Notes: generated by a model from the letters alone, not told the origin. DNA of 47,248 nt from Nitrosomonas ureae (GCF_900108305.1 NZ_FNUX01000023.1:1-47248); one strand, 5' to 3'. Numbered from the stretch's first letter, positions 37,995-46,323 are shown. Numbers and translations are program-made.

Positions 37995-38801
37995 TTATTG
38001 TATTTTGATAAGGTGGGTGTCTATACCGTTTTCTTTCAGAGAACTACTGGTTTCATGGCTATCCGATTGGTTTGTAAAAGGACCAATCCGTACTCTATAC
38101 CAGATTCCTTTTTCGGCTAAATCAATCGATTGTACGGACGCAAACACACCGAGCAGCGCGAGCCGTGCCTTAAGGTTTTCCGCATCATCATTTTTTCTGA
38201 ATGCGCCAGCCTGTAAAAATATTTTTTCTTTCACGGCTGGGAGGGGGTTAATTTGAGGTGATATAGGCTGTTGCGTTTGTGGAATGGATTGTTTGGGTTC
38301 AGCGGGAAGTGTGCGTGATGGAATGGTCACAATCTGTTGAGGAGATGTAGGCGTGCTGCCAGAACCCGGAAAAGCTGGCCGTGATGGGATTTCCGTTGGC
38401 CTGTTACGGACATCCGGTGTTCGGACGGGCACTTGCGGTTGCGCTGGCAGCTCAGCGCTTCTTCGATACTCATGATCGATCTCAGGTTCATCAATACCCG
38501 GCAATATCTTGTAAAAATCAAATCGGGGTTTTTCTTCCACCAATTTTTCCGGTTCTTCCTGTAAAGGCATTGCAGGTGTTTTGAGTGTTGCAGTAGTTGG
38601 CTGAGTTGTGCTCCTTTCAGATGTGCTGGCTGTTTTTTCAGTAGGTAAGAACGGACTGGGCGCATAGGTAAGATATAGCCATATGCCAATTGCGCTTGCA
38701 AGACCTAAAGCATAACCGACAAATCCACCCAGGAATGCTGAGCCTCCTCTTTCATTTGCGGATTTGGTTGAAGATTTGCGAGTTTTATAATCCCGACTCA
38801 T
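37995..38801 (-). CDS. SPOR-domain cell-division-like membrane protein
   Basis: A 268-residue protein with a short basic cytoplasmic N-terminus, one membrane helix (about 28-46), a long Pro/Ser/Thr-rich periplasmic linker, and a C-terminal SPOR domain (about 190-268, beginning KEKIFLQAGAFRKNDDAENL). SPOR domains bind denuded glycan strands at the septum, and this FtsN-like layout points to a role in division. It lacks clear FtsN-specific helices. It lies between argS and dsbA on the same strand, the usual position of the betaproteobacterial ftsN-like gene. Confidence 0.88.
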   Translation of the reverse strand: MSRDYKTRKSSTKSANERGGSAFLGGFVGYALGLASAIGIWLYLTYAPSPFLPTEKTASTSERSTTQPTTATLKTPAMPLQEEPEKLVEEKPRFDFYKILPGIDEPEIDHEYRRSAELPAQPQVPVRTPDVRNRPTEIPSRPAFPGSGSTPTSPQQIVTIPSRTLPAEPKQSIPQTQQPISPQINPLPAVKEKIFLQAGAFRKNDDAENLKARLALLGVFASVQSIDLAEKGIWYRVRIGPFTNQSDSHETSSSLKENGIDTHLIKIQ

Positions 38802-38825
38802 GAGTGTCCTTAATTAATTATCAGG

Positions 38826-40586
38826 TTACATTTTATCAGGTGCACTCACACCCAGTAACGTCAAACCGTTACGTAATACCTGATGAATTGATGCAATCAA
38901 CGCCAATCTGGCATGCTGCAATGGAATTTCAGGTACCAGAAAACGCGTTGAATTATAGTAACTATGGAATTCGCTGGCTAGTTCTCTGAGATAAAATGCG
39001 ATGAGATGAGGTGAAGATTCTTTGGCAGCTGTTTCGATTGTATCGGGAAAGTCGATTAGTTTCTGCAGCAGAGCCAGCTCAGCCGGACTGGATAATGTAT
39101 CCAGGTTAACTTCTTGCAGATCGTCGATATTACCCTCCCATTGCGTTAATACGCTGCATACGCGAGCGTGAGCATATTGGACGTAATAGACCGGATTTTC
39201 ATTGCTTTGCGATTTGGCCAGATCCATGTCAAAGTCTAAATGCTGATCGCTTTTACGCATCACGTAAAAAAATCGCGCGGCATCCTTGCCGACTTCCTGG
39301 CGTAATTCGCGTAATGTGACGAATTCGCCGGAGCGGGTAGACATCGGGGCCTTTTTGCCATCGCGGTAAAGTACGGCAAATTGCACCAAGGCGATTTGCA
39401 ATCTTTCGGCATCCAGTTCCAGTGCCTGCAGCGCGCCTTTTACTCGCGTAATATAACCATGATGATCTGCGCCCCAGATATTGATCACCTGATCAAAGCC
39501 GCGTTCAAATTTATTCAGATGATAGGCAATATCTGAGGCGAAATATGTAAATTGACCATTTTCCCGCTGCACAACGCGATCTTTCTCGTCGCCAAAATCT
39601 GTAGAACGAAACCAGATCGCACCGTCTTGTTGATATAAGTGATGTTTCTTTGCCAATAAATCAATTGTGTGTGCTACCAGACCATTGTCATATAGCGATT
39701 GTTCTGAAAACCAAGTATCAAATTCAACGCCGAACTCCATCAAATCATTGCGGCAATCGCCTAATTGCTCAGTGAGCACAAAATTATGTATATACATATA
39801 ATCCTGACCCAGTATTTTCTTTGTATTGGCAATCAGCCTGTCCAGTTGCTCATCGGTGTTTACCGCGGTTGCTCGCACAGCTTCCGGCAAACTGTCCAGC
39901 AAGAGCTCGGGCTGGTGAACATAACGTTGCGCATGCGCCTGAAAAATCAATTGCGCCATGGTTTTAACGTATTCCCCTTGATATGCATTTTGCGGAAAAG
40001 GGATATGGATGTGATTAAGTTCGAGATAACGCAGCCATGTTGATAGTGTCAGGATATCCATTTGCCGCCCCGCGTCATTAACGTAGAATTCCCGGGAAAC
40101 ATCAAATCCTGCTGCAGCCAGGATATTGGATAAACTCGCTCCAATCGCTGCGCCACGGCCATGACCAACATGCAGGGGGCCTGTCGGGTTGGCTGAGACA
40201 AATTCCACCTGGATTTTTTTCCTTTGGCCAAAGGTGCTATTTCCAAATGTATTTTTGCTACGTAATATCAGATGTAGAAATTGTTGTTTGGCGGAATCTT
40301 TCAGATACAGATTGATAAATCCCGCGCCTGCGACTTCCACTTTTTCCAGATAGGGTGACGGTGGCAGTGCATTAATCAATAATTGTGCAATTTCCCGCGG
40401 GTTTTTGTGTAACGGTTTGGCTAGCTGCATGGCTAAATTGCACGAATAATCGCCATGACTGGCTTGTTTGGTGCGTGTCAGTTCAGCACTTATAGCTACG
40501 GTTTCGAGAGATGTAATAGCATTGGATGCTTTTTCGATAAGCTCGATAAAATGGGTTTTGAAGTTGGGGAAATCAGATAATGTCAT
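38826..40586 (-). CDS. argS: Arginyl-tRNA synthetase
   Basis: A 586-residue class I synthetase charging tRNA-Arg. It has the N-terminal additional domain, the HIGH-type motif in TGPLHVGHGRGAAIG, the KMSKS-like KKAPMSTRSG, and the C-terminal anticodon-binding domain ending TLLGVSAPDKM. The ATG at 40586 is preferred to an upstream TTG at 40598. It heads the argS-SPOR-dsbA-msrA run on the minus strand. Confidence 0.97.
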   Translation of the reverse strand: MTLSDFPNFKTHFIELIEKASNAITSLETVAISAELTRTKQASHGDYSCNLAMQLAKPLHKNPREIAQLLINALPPSPYLEKVEVAGAGFINLYLKDSAKQQFLHLILRSKNTFGNSTFGQRKKIQVEFVSANPTGPLHVGHGRGAAIGASLSNILAAAGFDVSREFYVNDAGRQMDILTLSTWLRYLELNHIHIPFPQNAYQGEYVKTMAQLIFQAHAQRYVHQPELLLDSLPEAVRATAVNTDEQLDRLIANTKKILGQDYMYIHNFVLTEQLGDCRNDLMEFGVEFDTWFSEQSLYDNGLVAHTIDLLAKKHHLYQQDGAIWFRSTDFGDEKDRVVQRENGQFTYFASDIAYHLNKFERGFDQVINIWGADHHGYITRVKGALQALELDAERLQIALVQFAVLYRDGKKAPMSTRSGEFVTLRELRQEVGKDAARFFYVMRKSDQHLDFDMDLAKSQSNENPVYYVQYAHARVCSVLTQWEGNIDDLQEVNLDTLSSPAELALLQKLIDFPDTIETAAKESSPHLIAFYLRELASEFHSYYNSTRFLVPEIPLQHARLALIASIHQVLRNGLTLLGVSAPDKM

Positions 40587-40697
40587 AGTTGAGAGCAAGC
40601 AATAATATTAGTTTATTGCGCTGAATTAAAGCGCATTGCATATAGATTTATATTTGGATCGTTTGAATGTCAGACACATTTTATCAGGTGCGTGGCT

Positions 40698-41438
40698 TCA
40701 ACCCAAAGATTGCTGACGATGTGTTTCAAAGAGGCAGATTCCTGCGCTAACGGCGACATTCAAGCTTTCGATATTGCCCTGCATCGGAATTCGAACCAGC
40801 TGATCACAATTTTCCCGCGTCAAGCGCCGCAACCCTTTTTCTTCAGAACCGAACACCCAGGCAATAGAACCGCTAATTTGGAAATGAGTTAAATCGTGTT
40901 CAGCGTCTTCGGCGGTACCAAAAATCCAAATGCCTTGTTCTTTTAATTGCTTTAGTGTGCGTGCCAGGTTGGTGACAGATATGTATGGTACGGTATCAGC
41001 CGCCCCGCTGGAAACTTTGTACACAGTGGGTGTTAATCCAACAGCCCGGTCTTTCGGGGCAATTACTGCATGTACGCCAAAAGCATCGGCGACGCGCAGG
41101 CACGCACCCAGATTGTGTGGATCTTGGATTCCATCCAACACTAGCAATCGTGCAGGCTCGGTTAATTCATCGAGGATGTCATCAATGCTGGCATAATTGC
41201 CCATACTATCGATATTGGCCACAATCCCTTGGTGGTGGTCGTTGCCTGACATGCTGGTGAGTTTTGATCCATTGCAGGGGATTATGTGAATCTTCTTGTT
41301 TTCTGCCAGTTTGATTAATTCCTGGGCGCGTTGATCTGCACGTGCAGCATCGATAAAAATTTCCCTGATACTATTCGGGTTTTGTCGTAATCGACTGGTA
41401 ACCGCATGAAAACCAAATATAAAGCGAGTGCTGGACAC
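40698..41438 (-). CDS. rlmB: 23S rRNA (guanosine-2'-O-)-methyltransferase RlmB
   Basis: A 246-residue SPOUT methyltransferase that methylates G2251 of 23S rRNA. The N-terminal substrate-binding domain begins FIFGFHAVTSRLRQNP. The knotted SAM domain has LDGIQDPHNLGACLR, GSEEKGLRR and IPMQGNIESLNVAVSAG. It is downstream of rnr on the same strand (108-bp gap), the conserved rnr-rlmB arrangement. Confidence 0.97.
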   Translation of the reverse strand: MSSTRFIFGFHAVTSRLRQNPNSIREIFIDAARADQRAQELIKLAENKKIHIIPCNGSKLTSMSGNDHHQGIVANIDSMGNYASIDDILDELTEPARLLVLDGIQDPHNLGACLRVADAFGVHAVIAPKDRAVGLTPTVYKVSSGAADTVPYISVTNLARTLKQLKEQGIWIFGTAEDAEHDLTHFQISGSIAWVFGSEEKGLRRLTRENCDQLVRIPMQGNIESLNVAVSAGICLFETHRQQSLG

Positions 41439-41546
41439 GTTCTAATTAAACCTGAGACAATGATGAGACATTATGTGAGAATAGAAATAGGGCAGGTTGC
41501 ACAATGGCGTTTTGTGTATACGGGTATTGTAAAGCAATTTCAAATA

Positions 41547-43772
41547 CTAAAGCGATTTCTTGTTTTTGGCTGGCCCCTTTGTTCTGGGCTGCCTTGTTTT
41601 CTTTTCCGGCTCAGCTATAACAAAATCTATTTTACTGGTTTCCAGATCAACTCGAACCAGCTTGACGTGTATCCGGTCGCCAAGACGATATTGTTTGCCG
41701 CTGCGCTCTCCCAGTAAAACGTGCTTGATTGCATCAAAATGAAAATAATCACTCGGCAATTCGGAAATATGCACCAGTCCTTCTACAAAAATGCCGTCTA
41801 GTGCGACGAATAAGCCGAATCCGGTCACACTGCTGATCACTCCGTCGAAACATTCCCCGATTTTATCCTGCATATAATAGCATTTTAGCCAGGATTCAAC
41901 GTCGCGCGTGGCGTCATCGGCACGCCGTTCGGTCATTGAGCAGTGTTGCCCAAACTCCTGCCAATCACCGGGTTGATAAGTTTCTCCTTTTAATGCCGCT
42001 TTAATTGCACGATGCACCAGCAGATCAGGGTAGCGCCTGATGGGCGAGGTGAAGTGTGTATAAGCATCGTATGCAAGCCCGAAATGACCGGTTAGATCAG
42101 GACTGTAGATAGCTTGCTTCAGCGATCTCAGCATTACGGTTTGAAGCAATTGCGCGTCCGGCCTATCTTTTATTTTGAGTAAGGTCTGCGAGTAATCCTG
42201 CGCACCAGGTTTGTTTTTTCCTCCCAGTTGAATGCCGAATTCTTTTAGGAATTTGCGCAACGTATCAATCTTTTCCGGGGTAGGGCTTTCGTGAATGCGA
42301 TAGAGTGTGGTCTGGCCGTGTTTTTGCAGAAAATCCGCCGCGCAGACATTGGCAGCCAGCATGCATTCCTCAATCAAGCGGTGTGCTTCGGTGCGTTGCA
42401 CTGGTAAAATCTTTTCGATTTTCCCTTGATCGTTGAAGAACATCTGCGTTTCGGTAGTTTCAAAGTCGATTGCGCCGCGCTTCTTGCGTGCTTTTAATAA
42501 GGATTTGAAAAGTGTATAGATTAATTGCAAATGGGGTAACAATTCTGCATATTCCTGTGCTTCGCAGCTTTTTGCGTCATCCAGCATTGCAGCAACTTGG
42601 GTATAGGTTAAGCGCGCGTGTGAAAGCATTGTAGCCGGATAAAAAGAATAATCCTGTATGTTGCCATTGGCTTGGAATTGTATTTCGCACACCATGCATA
42701 GACGTTTTTTGTCAGGATTGAGTGAGCATAATCCATTAGATAAAACCTCTGGCAGCATCGGAATGACACGACGTGGAAAATAAACCGAATTTCCTCGATT
42801 GAATGCTTCCCGGTCAATCAAATCGTGCGGTTTGACATAGTGACTGACATCCGCGATAGCAACATACAATCGATATCCTTTGCCGTCATTTGTGCAGAAA
42901 ACGGCATCGTCAAAATCCTTTGCAGTCTCACCGTCAATGGTTATCAGCGGTAAATGACATAAATCCTTGCGTCCAGATAGTTCTTTTTTTAATACATTTT
43001 TCGGAAATTGGGTTGAGAGTTTCTGAACATCGGGCGGAAACTCATAAGGTAAATCGTGTTTACGCAAAGCGATCTCAATTTCCATTCCGGGTGCGGTATA
43101 GTTGCCGAGAATTTCAATAATTTTACCGATGGGCTGAGTGTGCTTGCTGGGTTGCTGAATGATTTCCACCATGACAACTTGACCAGCTTGGGCCTTCAGC
43201 GAGTGTTCCTGGGCGATTAGAATATCCTGACTGATGCGCTTATTCTCTGCTGCCACCGATAGAATTCCGTGATCAATGTGTAACCGGCCTACTAATTGCT
43301 TATTGCAAGATTCTAATACTTCCACGATCGCGGCTTCTCTGCGTCCGCGTCGATCCATGCCAGTTTCGCGTACTACAACATGGTCGCCGTGCAATGCTTT
43401 TTGCATTTCCTTTGCGCTTAGATACAAATCCGCACTACCATCATCCGGAATCAGAAAACCGAATCTATCGGCATGACCCTGGATTCTGCCTTTGATCAAA
43501 TCCAGTTTTTCCATCACGCAAATATCGCTTTTGCGGTTACGGAAAATCTGGCCTTCGCGCATCATTGCCGATAAGCGGCGATTAAACAAATCTTCTTCTT
43601 TTTTTGTAATGGATAGCAGTTTCTGTAATAAGCGCTCAGCGACTGGTATACCTTGCTGTTTTAGAATCTGCAAAATATATTCCCGGCTAGGCAACGGGTG
43701 CCCGTAGCGATTCTTTTCGCGTTCATAATGTGGATCCAAGCTCCGCAGGCTTTGTTTCTTCTTATTTGACAA
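41547..43772 (-). CDS. rnr: Ribonuclease R
   Basis: A 741-residue 3'-5' exoribonuclease that degrades structured RNA. It has an N-terminal helix-turn-helix-like and cold-shock domains, the catalytic RNB domain with metal ligands in TIDGETAKDFDDAVF, and a C-terminal S1 domain (GVISSVTGFGLFVALDGIFV) with a Lys-rich tail. Translation starts at TTG (43770-43772), with AGGAAA upstream at a good distance; no ATG is available. The TTG overlaps the -35 box of the divergent tRNA-Leu promoter. Confidence 0.96.
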   Translation of the reverse strand: MSNKKKQSLRSLDPHYEREKNRYGHPLPSREYILQILKQQGIPVAERLLQKLLSITKKEEDLFNRRLSAMMREGQIFRNRKSDICVMEKLDLIKGRIQGHADRFGFLIPDDGSADLYLSAKEMQKALHGDHVVVRETGMDRRGRREAAIVEVLESCNKQLVGRLHIDHGILSVAAENKRISQDILIAQEHSLKAQAGQVVMVEIIQQPSKHTQPIGKIIEILGNYTAPGMEIEIALRKHDLPYEFPPDVQKLSTQFPKNVLKKELSGRKDLCHLPLITIDGETAKDFDDAVFCTNDGKGYRLYVAIADVSHYVKPHDLIDREAFNRGNSVYFPRRVIPMLPEVLSNGLCSLNPDKKRLCMVCEIQFQANGNIQDYSFYPATMLSHARLTYTQVAAMLDDAKSCEAQEYAELLPHLQLIYTLFKSLLKARKKRGAIDFETTETQMFFNDQGKIEKILPVQRTEAHRLIEECMLAANVCAADFLQKHGQTTLYRIHESPTPEKIDTLRKFLKEFGIQLGGKNKPGAQDYSQTLLKIKDRPDAQLLQTVMLRSLKQAIYSPDLTGHFGLAYDAYTHFTSPIRRYPDLLVHRAIKAALKGETYQPGDWQEFGQHCSMTERRADDATRDVESWLKCYYMQDKIGECFDGVISSVTGFGLFVALDGIFVEGLVHISELPSDYFHFDAIKHVLLGERSGKQYRLGDRIHVKLVRVDLETSKIDFVIAEPEKKTRQPRTKGPAKNKKSL

Positions 43773-43793
43773 AGTAGTGATTTCCTATAAAAT
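43766..43793 (+). promoter_or_regulatory. Probable sigma-70 promoter of tRNA-Leu
   Basis: TTGACA at 43766-43771 and TAAAAT at 43788-43793 are separated by 16 bases, a near-consensus pair. A GC-rich stretch follows the -10, as in stable-RNA promoters. Transcription would begin near 43800. The -35 box overlaps the start codon of rnr on the other strand. Confidence 0.6.
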
Positions 43794-43807
43794 TACGCGT
43801 TCTATGG

Positions 43808-43828
43808 CGGCCTATCCGGCCGTTTTTT
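43808..43828 (+). terminator. Terminator-like hairpin in the tRNA-Leu leader
   Basis: CGGCC (43808-43812) and GGCCG (43818-43822) pair around a 5-base loop and can gain two G-U pairs. Six T follow directly, up to the first base of the tRNA. No plus-strand gene precedes it, so it lies inside the tRNA leader if the promoter at 43766 is right. The stem is short, so terminator strength is uncertain. Confidence 0.45.
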
Positions 43829-43913
43829 GCCCAGATGGCGGAATTGGTAGACGCGCATGGTTCAGGTCCATGTGCCTTCGGGTGTGGAGGTTCGAGTCCT
43901 CTTCTGGGCACCA
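43829..43913 (+). tRNA. tRNA-Leu(CAG)
   Basis: An 85-base tRNA with encoded CCA. The acceptor stem GCCCAGA pairs with TCTGGGC, and the anticodon stem CATGG/CCATG encloses TTCAGGT, giving anticodon CAG. The long variable arm (TGCCTTCGGGTGT) is typical of tRNA-Leu, and TTCGAGTCC is the T loop. It lies between rnr and a phage remnant, a common integration neighbourhood, but no att repeat of its 3' end was found. Confidence 0.97.
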
Positions 43914-44219
43914 TATGACACACCTATTATATTGACAATAAACAAAATTATTATTCAATATAAGAAATATATGCCTAAATAATTTTGCTGGCTGATTTCT
44001 AAGCACTAAATTATGTCAGTTGTTCTTAATTTTGATTTTATATCACATCTTCTATTTTGATACCCAAGTATCAAGGTAAATTCAATACCCCCGCTCAAAA
44101 CTCCCGTACATAAAAATCTGATTAGGTGAATGGCCTTGAAGAAATAAAGTTGAGGTTGCCCCCTTAGAACGGACACATTATGTTCAGTGATATGTGCTGT
44201 CAAAAATGGAATCCATTGA
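43914..44219. other. AT-rich junction between tRNA-Leu and phage remnant
   Basis: No gene is supported. An 83-codon minus-strand frame (44006-44257) runs through it but has no recognisable content and crosses the phage junction. Within it, 44151-44177 resembles the terminal repeat of an IS3-family element (listed separately). No copy of the tRNA 3' end was seen. A dif-like XerCD site was not found by eye. Confidence 0.5.
44151..44177 (+). mobile_element. Possible solo IS3-family end
   Basis: TGAGGTTGCCCCCTTAGAAC followed by GGACACA has the shape of IS3-family terminal repeats (TGA...TGCCCCC...GGACA). If so the element would run to the right, but only about 70 bp later the phage gene fragment begins, so most of the element is gone. 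Match is by recall of the consensus; no transposase remains. Confidence 0.35.
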
Positions 44220-44276
44220 TTTAAGCAGCCGATTGTTGAGAACCACACCACCAACAATTACAACACCAATAATGAA

Positions 44277-44873
44277 TTGACCGGATCAACCACCACCATA
44301 TCCGGAGGAACCGAACAGCAACAACCGCAAAGCCAAAGTGTTGAAATTGAAATTGACAACATACAAGCAACGCCATTGCAAGAAAGGGCTGTTCCATTCC
44401 CTTTTGAAACTGATTCATGGAGTTCGGGTTCATGTCCCTCTGACAGATCGGTTAATTATCACTATGGCACTTTGAATCTTACCTTTGAACCGGCTTGTCA
44501 GTTTGCTGAGGGAATTCAGCCAATTGTTTTGATTCTGGCCGGATTTATTGCAATGTTCATCATCATGGGGGTACAAAGGATGCTAACTAAAATTTTATTG
44601 CCGCTCGGTAAATTCTTTGAGGGCAACATCGGAGCGATTATTACTAAAGCACTGTCATTCATCGGTGTAGGCGTTCTTACTTATGGCGCACTAACCACGG
44701 CATTCAATGCCGCCTTGTCATTCACACAATCACACTATAACGGATTGGCTCCTGACATTTTGTCGCTTGTCGGCCTGGGTGGATTTGGTGAAGCTGCAGG
44801 AATCATCGTCGGTGCCATGGCCGGAAAAATCGCCATGCAATCCATCAAAAAATTAGGACTGTTACCATCATGA
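44277..44873 (+). CDS. pIII-tail / DUF2523 fusion, truncated phage morphogenesis protein
   Basis: A 198-codon frame from a TTG at 44277; the frame is actually open from 44220 after a TGA at 44217-44219, with no ATG, so the 5' end is missing. The first part (to about 44579) is the C-terminus of a TspB/pIII-like adsorption protein: a Thr/Asn/Gln-rich segment, PFETDSWSSGSCPSDRS, then FEPACQFAEGIQPIVLILA and a membrane helix. The second part starts at an in-frame ATG (44580-44582) and is a DUF2523 (pVI-like) protein with LGKFFEGNIGAIITKALSFI and IGVGVLTYGALTTA. GGGGG and AAAGG lie before this ATG, so DUF2523 may still be made alone. The last codon overlaps the Zot start (ATGA). Confidence 0.7.
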   Translation: MTGSTTTISGGTEQQQPQSQSVEIEIDNIQATPLQERAVPFPFETDSWSSGSCPSDRSVNYHYGTLNLTFEPACQFAEGIQPIVLILAGFIAMFIIMGVQRMLTKILLPLGKFFEGNIGAIITKALSFIGVGVLTYGALTTAFNAALSFTQSHYNGLAPDILSLVGLGGFGEAAGIIVGAMAGKIAMQSIKKLGLLPS

Positions 44874-45820
44874 GCATAAACCTTTTAACTTCTGTACCTG
44901 GTGGCGGTAAAACCTCATATGCGGTTTGGAATATCATCAAAAAAGCGCATGAAGAAGGCAAAATCATTTATACGGTTGGAATTCCAAAGCTGACACTCCC
45001 AACCATCGAATTAACCTATGACCAGGTGAAAAACTGGTTTAAGCATGATATTAATCAAGAGTCCGGATTGCCTGAATTACAAAACATTGAACATGGTTCA
45101 ATTATTGTGATCGATGAAGTTCAAAAACTCTGGCCAGCCTTGGGAAGTAAAATATCTGAGGATATCAAGGAACTGAGCGTACACCGGCATTACGGCTTAA
45201 CATTCTTTCTAATTACCCAGGCACCGAACCTGATTCATAGAAACGTCTTGGCATTGGTTGATAAACACTTGCACATTCGTGTCACTTGGGCCGGAAGAAA
45301 GATTTATGAATGGCCTGAATTCACTAGGTCGCCATCCACTGAAAGCGCTAGAAGAAATGCCGTTGTATTTAATTACAAGCTACCAAAAGAATCATTCGAG
45401 CTTTATCACTCAGCAACGCAACACGTAAAGCCCAAAAAGAACGCCCCAATGGCTTTTTTTGTCTTTGTGGTTGCTCTGCTGTCAACACTTTCATTTGGTG
45501 CGCTCTCCTTTCAACGTGTCATGAATAAGGGTGATATCCAACTTGAAGAAACACCACAAGAAGAAATAACCGCAGAAGAGGAAATTGATTTTTCAACTGT
45601 TCCGCTTGCTGTACCTGAACCGCAGCCAGTACAGCAACCAATCAAACAATATTTCAATACGCAGTTACTTTCAGAAGATATTGATTGGTCGAATGTTTCT
45701 GCATGTCTATCAAACTCCGGCTCATGCGTTTGCTATGGTCAATCAGCACAGCGTTTAATAATTCCAAAGGAAACCTGTGAATTAGCGGTTCAGAATGGAT
45801 GGATACGAAAGGCGGGGTAA
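44870..45820 (+). CDS. zot: Zot/pI-like phage assembly ATPase
   Basis: A 316-residue zonular-occludens-toxin family protein, the pI motor that extrudes filamentous phage through the membrane. Walker A SVPGGGKTSYA is at residues 8-18 and Walker B SIIVIDEVQ has Asp82-Glu83. One membrane helix lies at about 192-213. The periplasmic tail has three cysteines in ACLSNSGSCVCYG, typical of betaproteobacterial inoviruses. The protein is complete. It overlaps the upstream gene by 4 bases. With coat and replication genes gone, phage production is unlikely. Confidence 0.9.
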   Translation: MSINLLTSVPGGGKTSYAVWNIIKKAHEEGKIIYTVGIPKLTLPTIELTYDQVKNWFKHDINQESGLPELQNIEHGSIIVIDEVQKLWPALGSKISEDIKELSVHRHYGLTFFLITQAPNLIHRNVLALVDKHLHIRVTWAGRKIYEWPEFTRSPSTESARRNAVVFNYKLPKESFELYHSATQHVKPKKNAPMAFFVFVVALLSTLSFGALSFQRVMNKGDIQLEETPQEEITAEEEIDFSTVPLAVPEPQPVQQPIKQYFNTQLLSEDIDWSNVSACLSNSGSCVCYGQSAQRLIIPKETCELAVQNGWIRKAG

Positions 45821-45850
45821 GTTTAAGACGACTTATATTTCCGTAATATC

Positions 45851-45879
45851 TTGACTGTTAGCTTTAATTAGCGTAGAAC
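45851..45879 (+). promoter_or_regulatory. Possible cspA promoter
   Basis: TTGACT (45851-45856) and TAGAAC (45874-45879) are separated by 17 bases. The -35 box matches 5 of 6 and the -10 box 4 of 6. It would give a 5' leader of about 105 bases, which suits the long leaders of cold-shock genes. Confidence 0.4.
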
Positions 45880-45956
45880 AAATTAACACAATGAATTTGT
45901 TTCAAAGCTTTTGCAGTACTGGTATTCCATGTGCAATCTTCGATTCAAATAGCTTT

Positions 45957-45978
45957 ACGGAAGCTTTTCCGTTTTTTT
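45957..45978 (+). terminator. Terminator-like hairpin in the cspA leader
   Basis: A 6-bp perfect stem ACGGAA (45957-45962) / TTCCGT (45967-45972) with loop GCTT, directly followed by a run of seven T (45972-45978). It ends just before the ribosome-binding site AGGAAG (45981-45986) of the cold-shock gene. It could stop transcripts from the Zot gene or act as an attenuator of cspA; the sequence alone does not decide. Confidence 0.6.
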
Positions 45979-45993
45979 ATAGGAAGTAATCAC

Positions 45994-46197
45994 ATGGCAA
46001 CAGGTACAGTTAAATGGTTTAACGATGATAAAGGTTTTGGGTTTGTTACACCCGATGATGGAGGTGTTGATTTGTTTGCGCATTTTTCCGCAATTAATAT
46101 GGGTGGCTACAAGACACTAAAAGAAGGTCAAAAAGTTTCTTTTGACGTAACACAAGGTGAAAAAGGCAAACAAGCAGCCAATATCCAAGCTGCTTGA
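45994..46197 (+). CDS. cspA: Cold-shock protein (CspA family)
   Basis: A 67-residue OB-fold nucleic-acid-binding protein from the ATG at 45994, with AGGAAG 7 bases upstream (the frame is open to 45931 but that part is leader). RNP1 is KGFGFV (residues 13-18) and RNP2 is DLFAHF, where the usual Val-Phe-Val-His is replaced by Leu-Phe-Ala-His. It melts RNA secondary structure and can antiterminate transcription. It sits between a terminator-like leader hairpin and its own terminator, so it is monocistronic. Whether induced by cold is not shown. The exact csp letter is not certain. Confidence 0.9.
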   Translation: MATGTVKWFNDDKGFGFVTPDDGGVDLFAHFSAINMGGYKTLKEGQKVSFDVTQGEKGKQAANIQAA

Positions 46198-46215
46198 TTT
46201 CGACTTCTGAACTAA

Positions 46216-46250
46216 CAAAAAACTCAACTGTTTTGAGTTGGGTTTTTTGT
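46216..46250 (+). terminator. Rho-independent terminator of the cold-shock gene
   Basis: AACTCAA (46221-46227) pairs with TTGAGTT (46233-46239) around CTGTT; A-rich bases precede it and GGGTTTTTTGTT follows. It starts about 20 bases after the stop codon. Confidence 0.85.
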
Positions 46251-46323
46251 TGTGCGGAACTGCTAAACACGTTTTTTTAACCAATCAATCTGAATATGTA
46301 TGGATTAAATTAAAAGACTAGTA

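Larger units (their letters stand above)
44151..45820 (+). mobile_element. Inovirus (filamentous phage) remnant
   Basis: Two adjacent frames carry hallmark filamentous-phage modules in the normal order: the tail of the adsorption protein pIII, a DUF2523 (pVI-like) protein, and the Zot/pI assembly ATPase. The replication protein, ssDNA-binding protein, major coat protein and integrase are missing. The pIII N-terminal half is also absent. It is therefore a decayed prophage. Exact ends are uncertain; the left limit is set at the IS-like end and the right at the Zot stop. Confidence 0.75.

Noticed and set aside
43812..44006. 64-codon minus-strand frame
   Set aside because: It runs through the tRNA-Leu gene in antisense.
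44160..44200. Possible XerCD dif-like site near the phage remnant
   Set aside because: The ACATTATGTT core is too short and the two half-sites do not match a dif consensus by eye.
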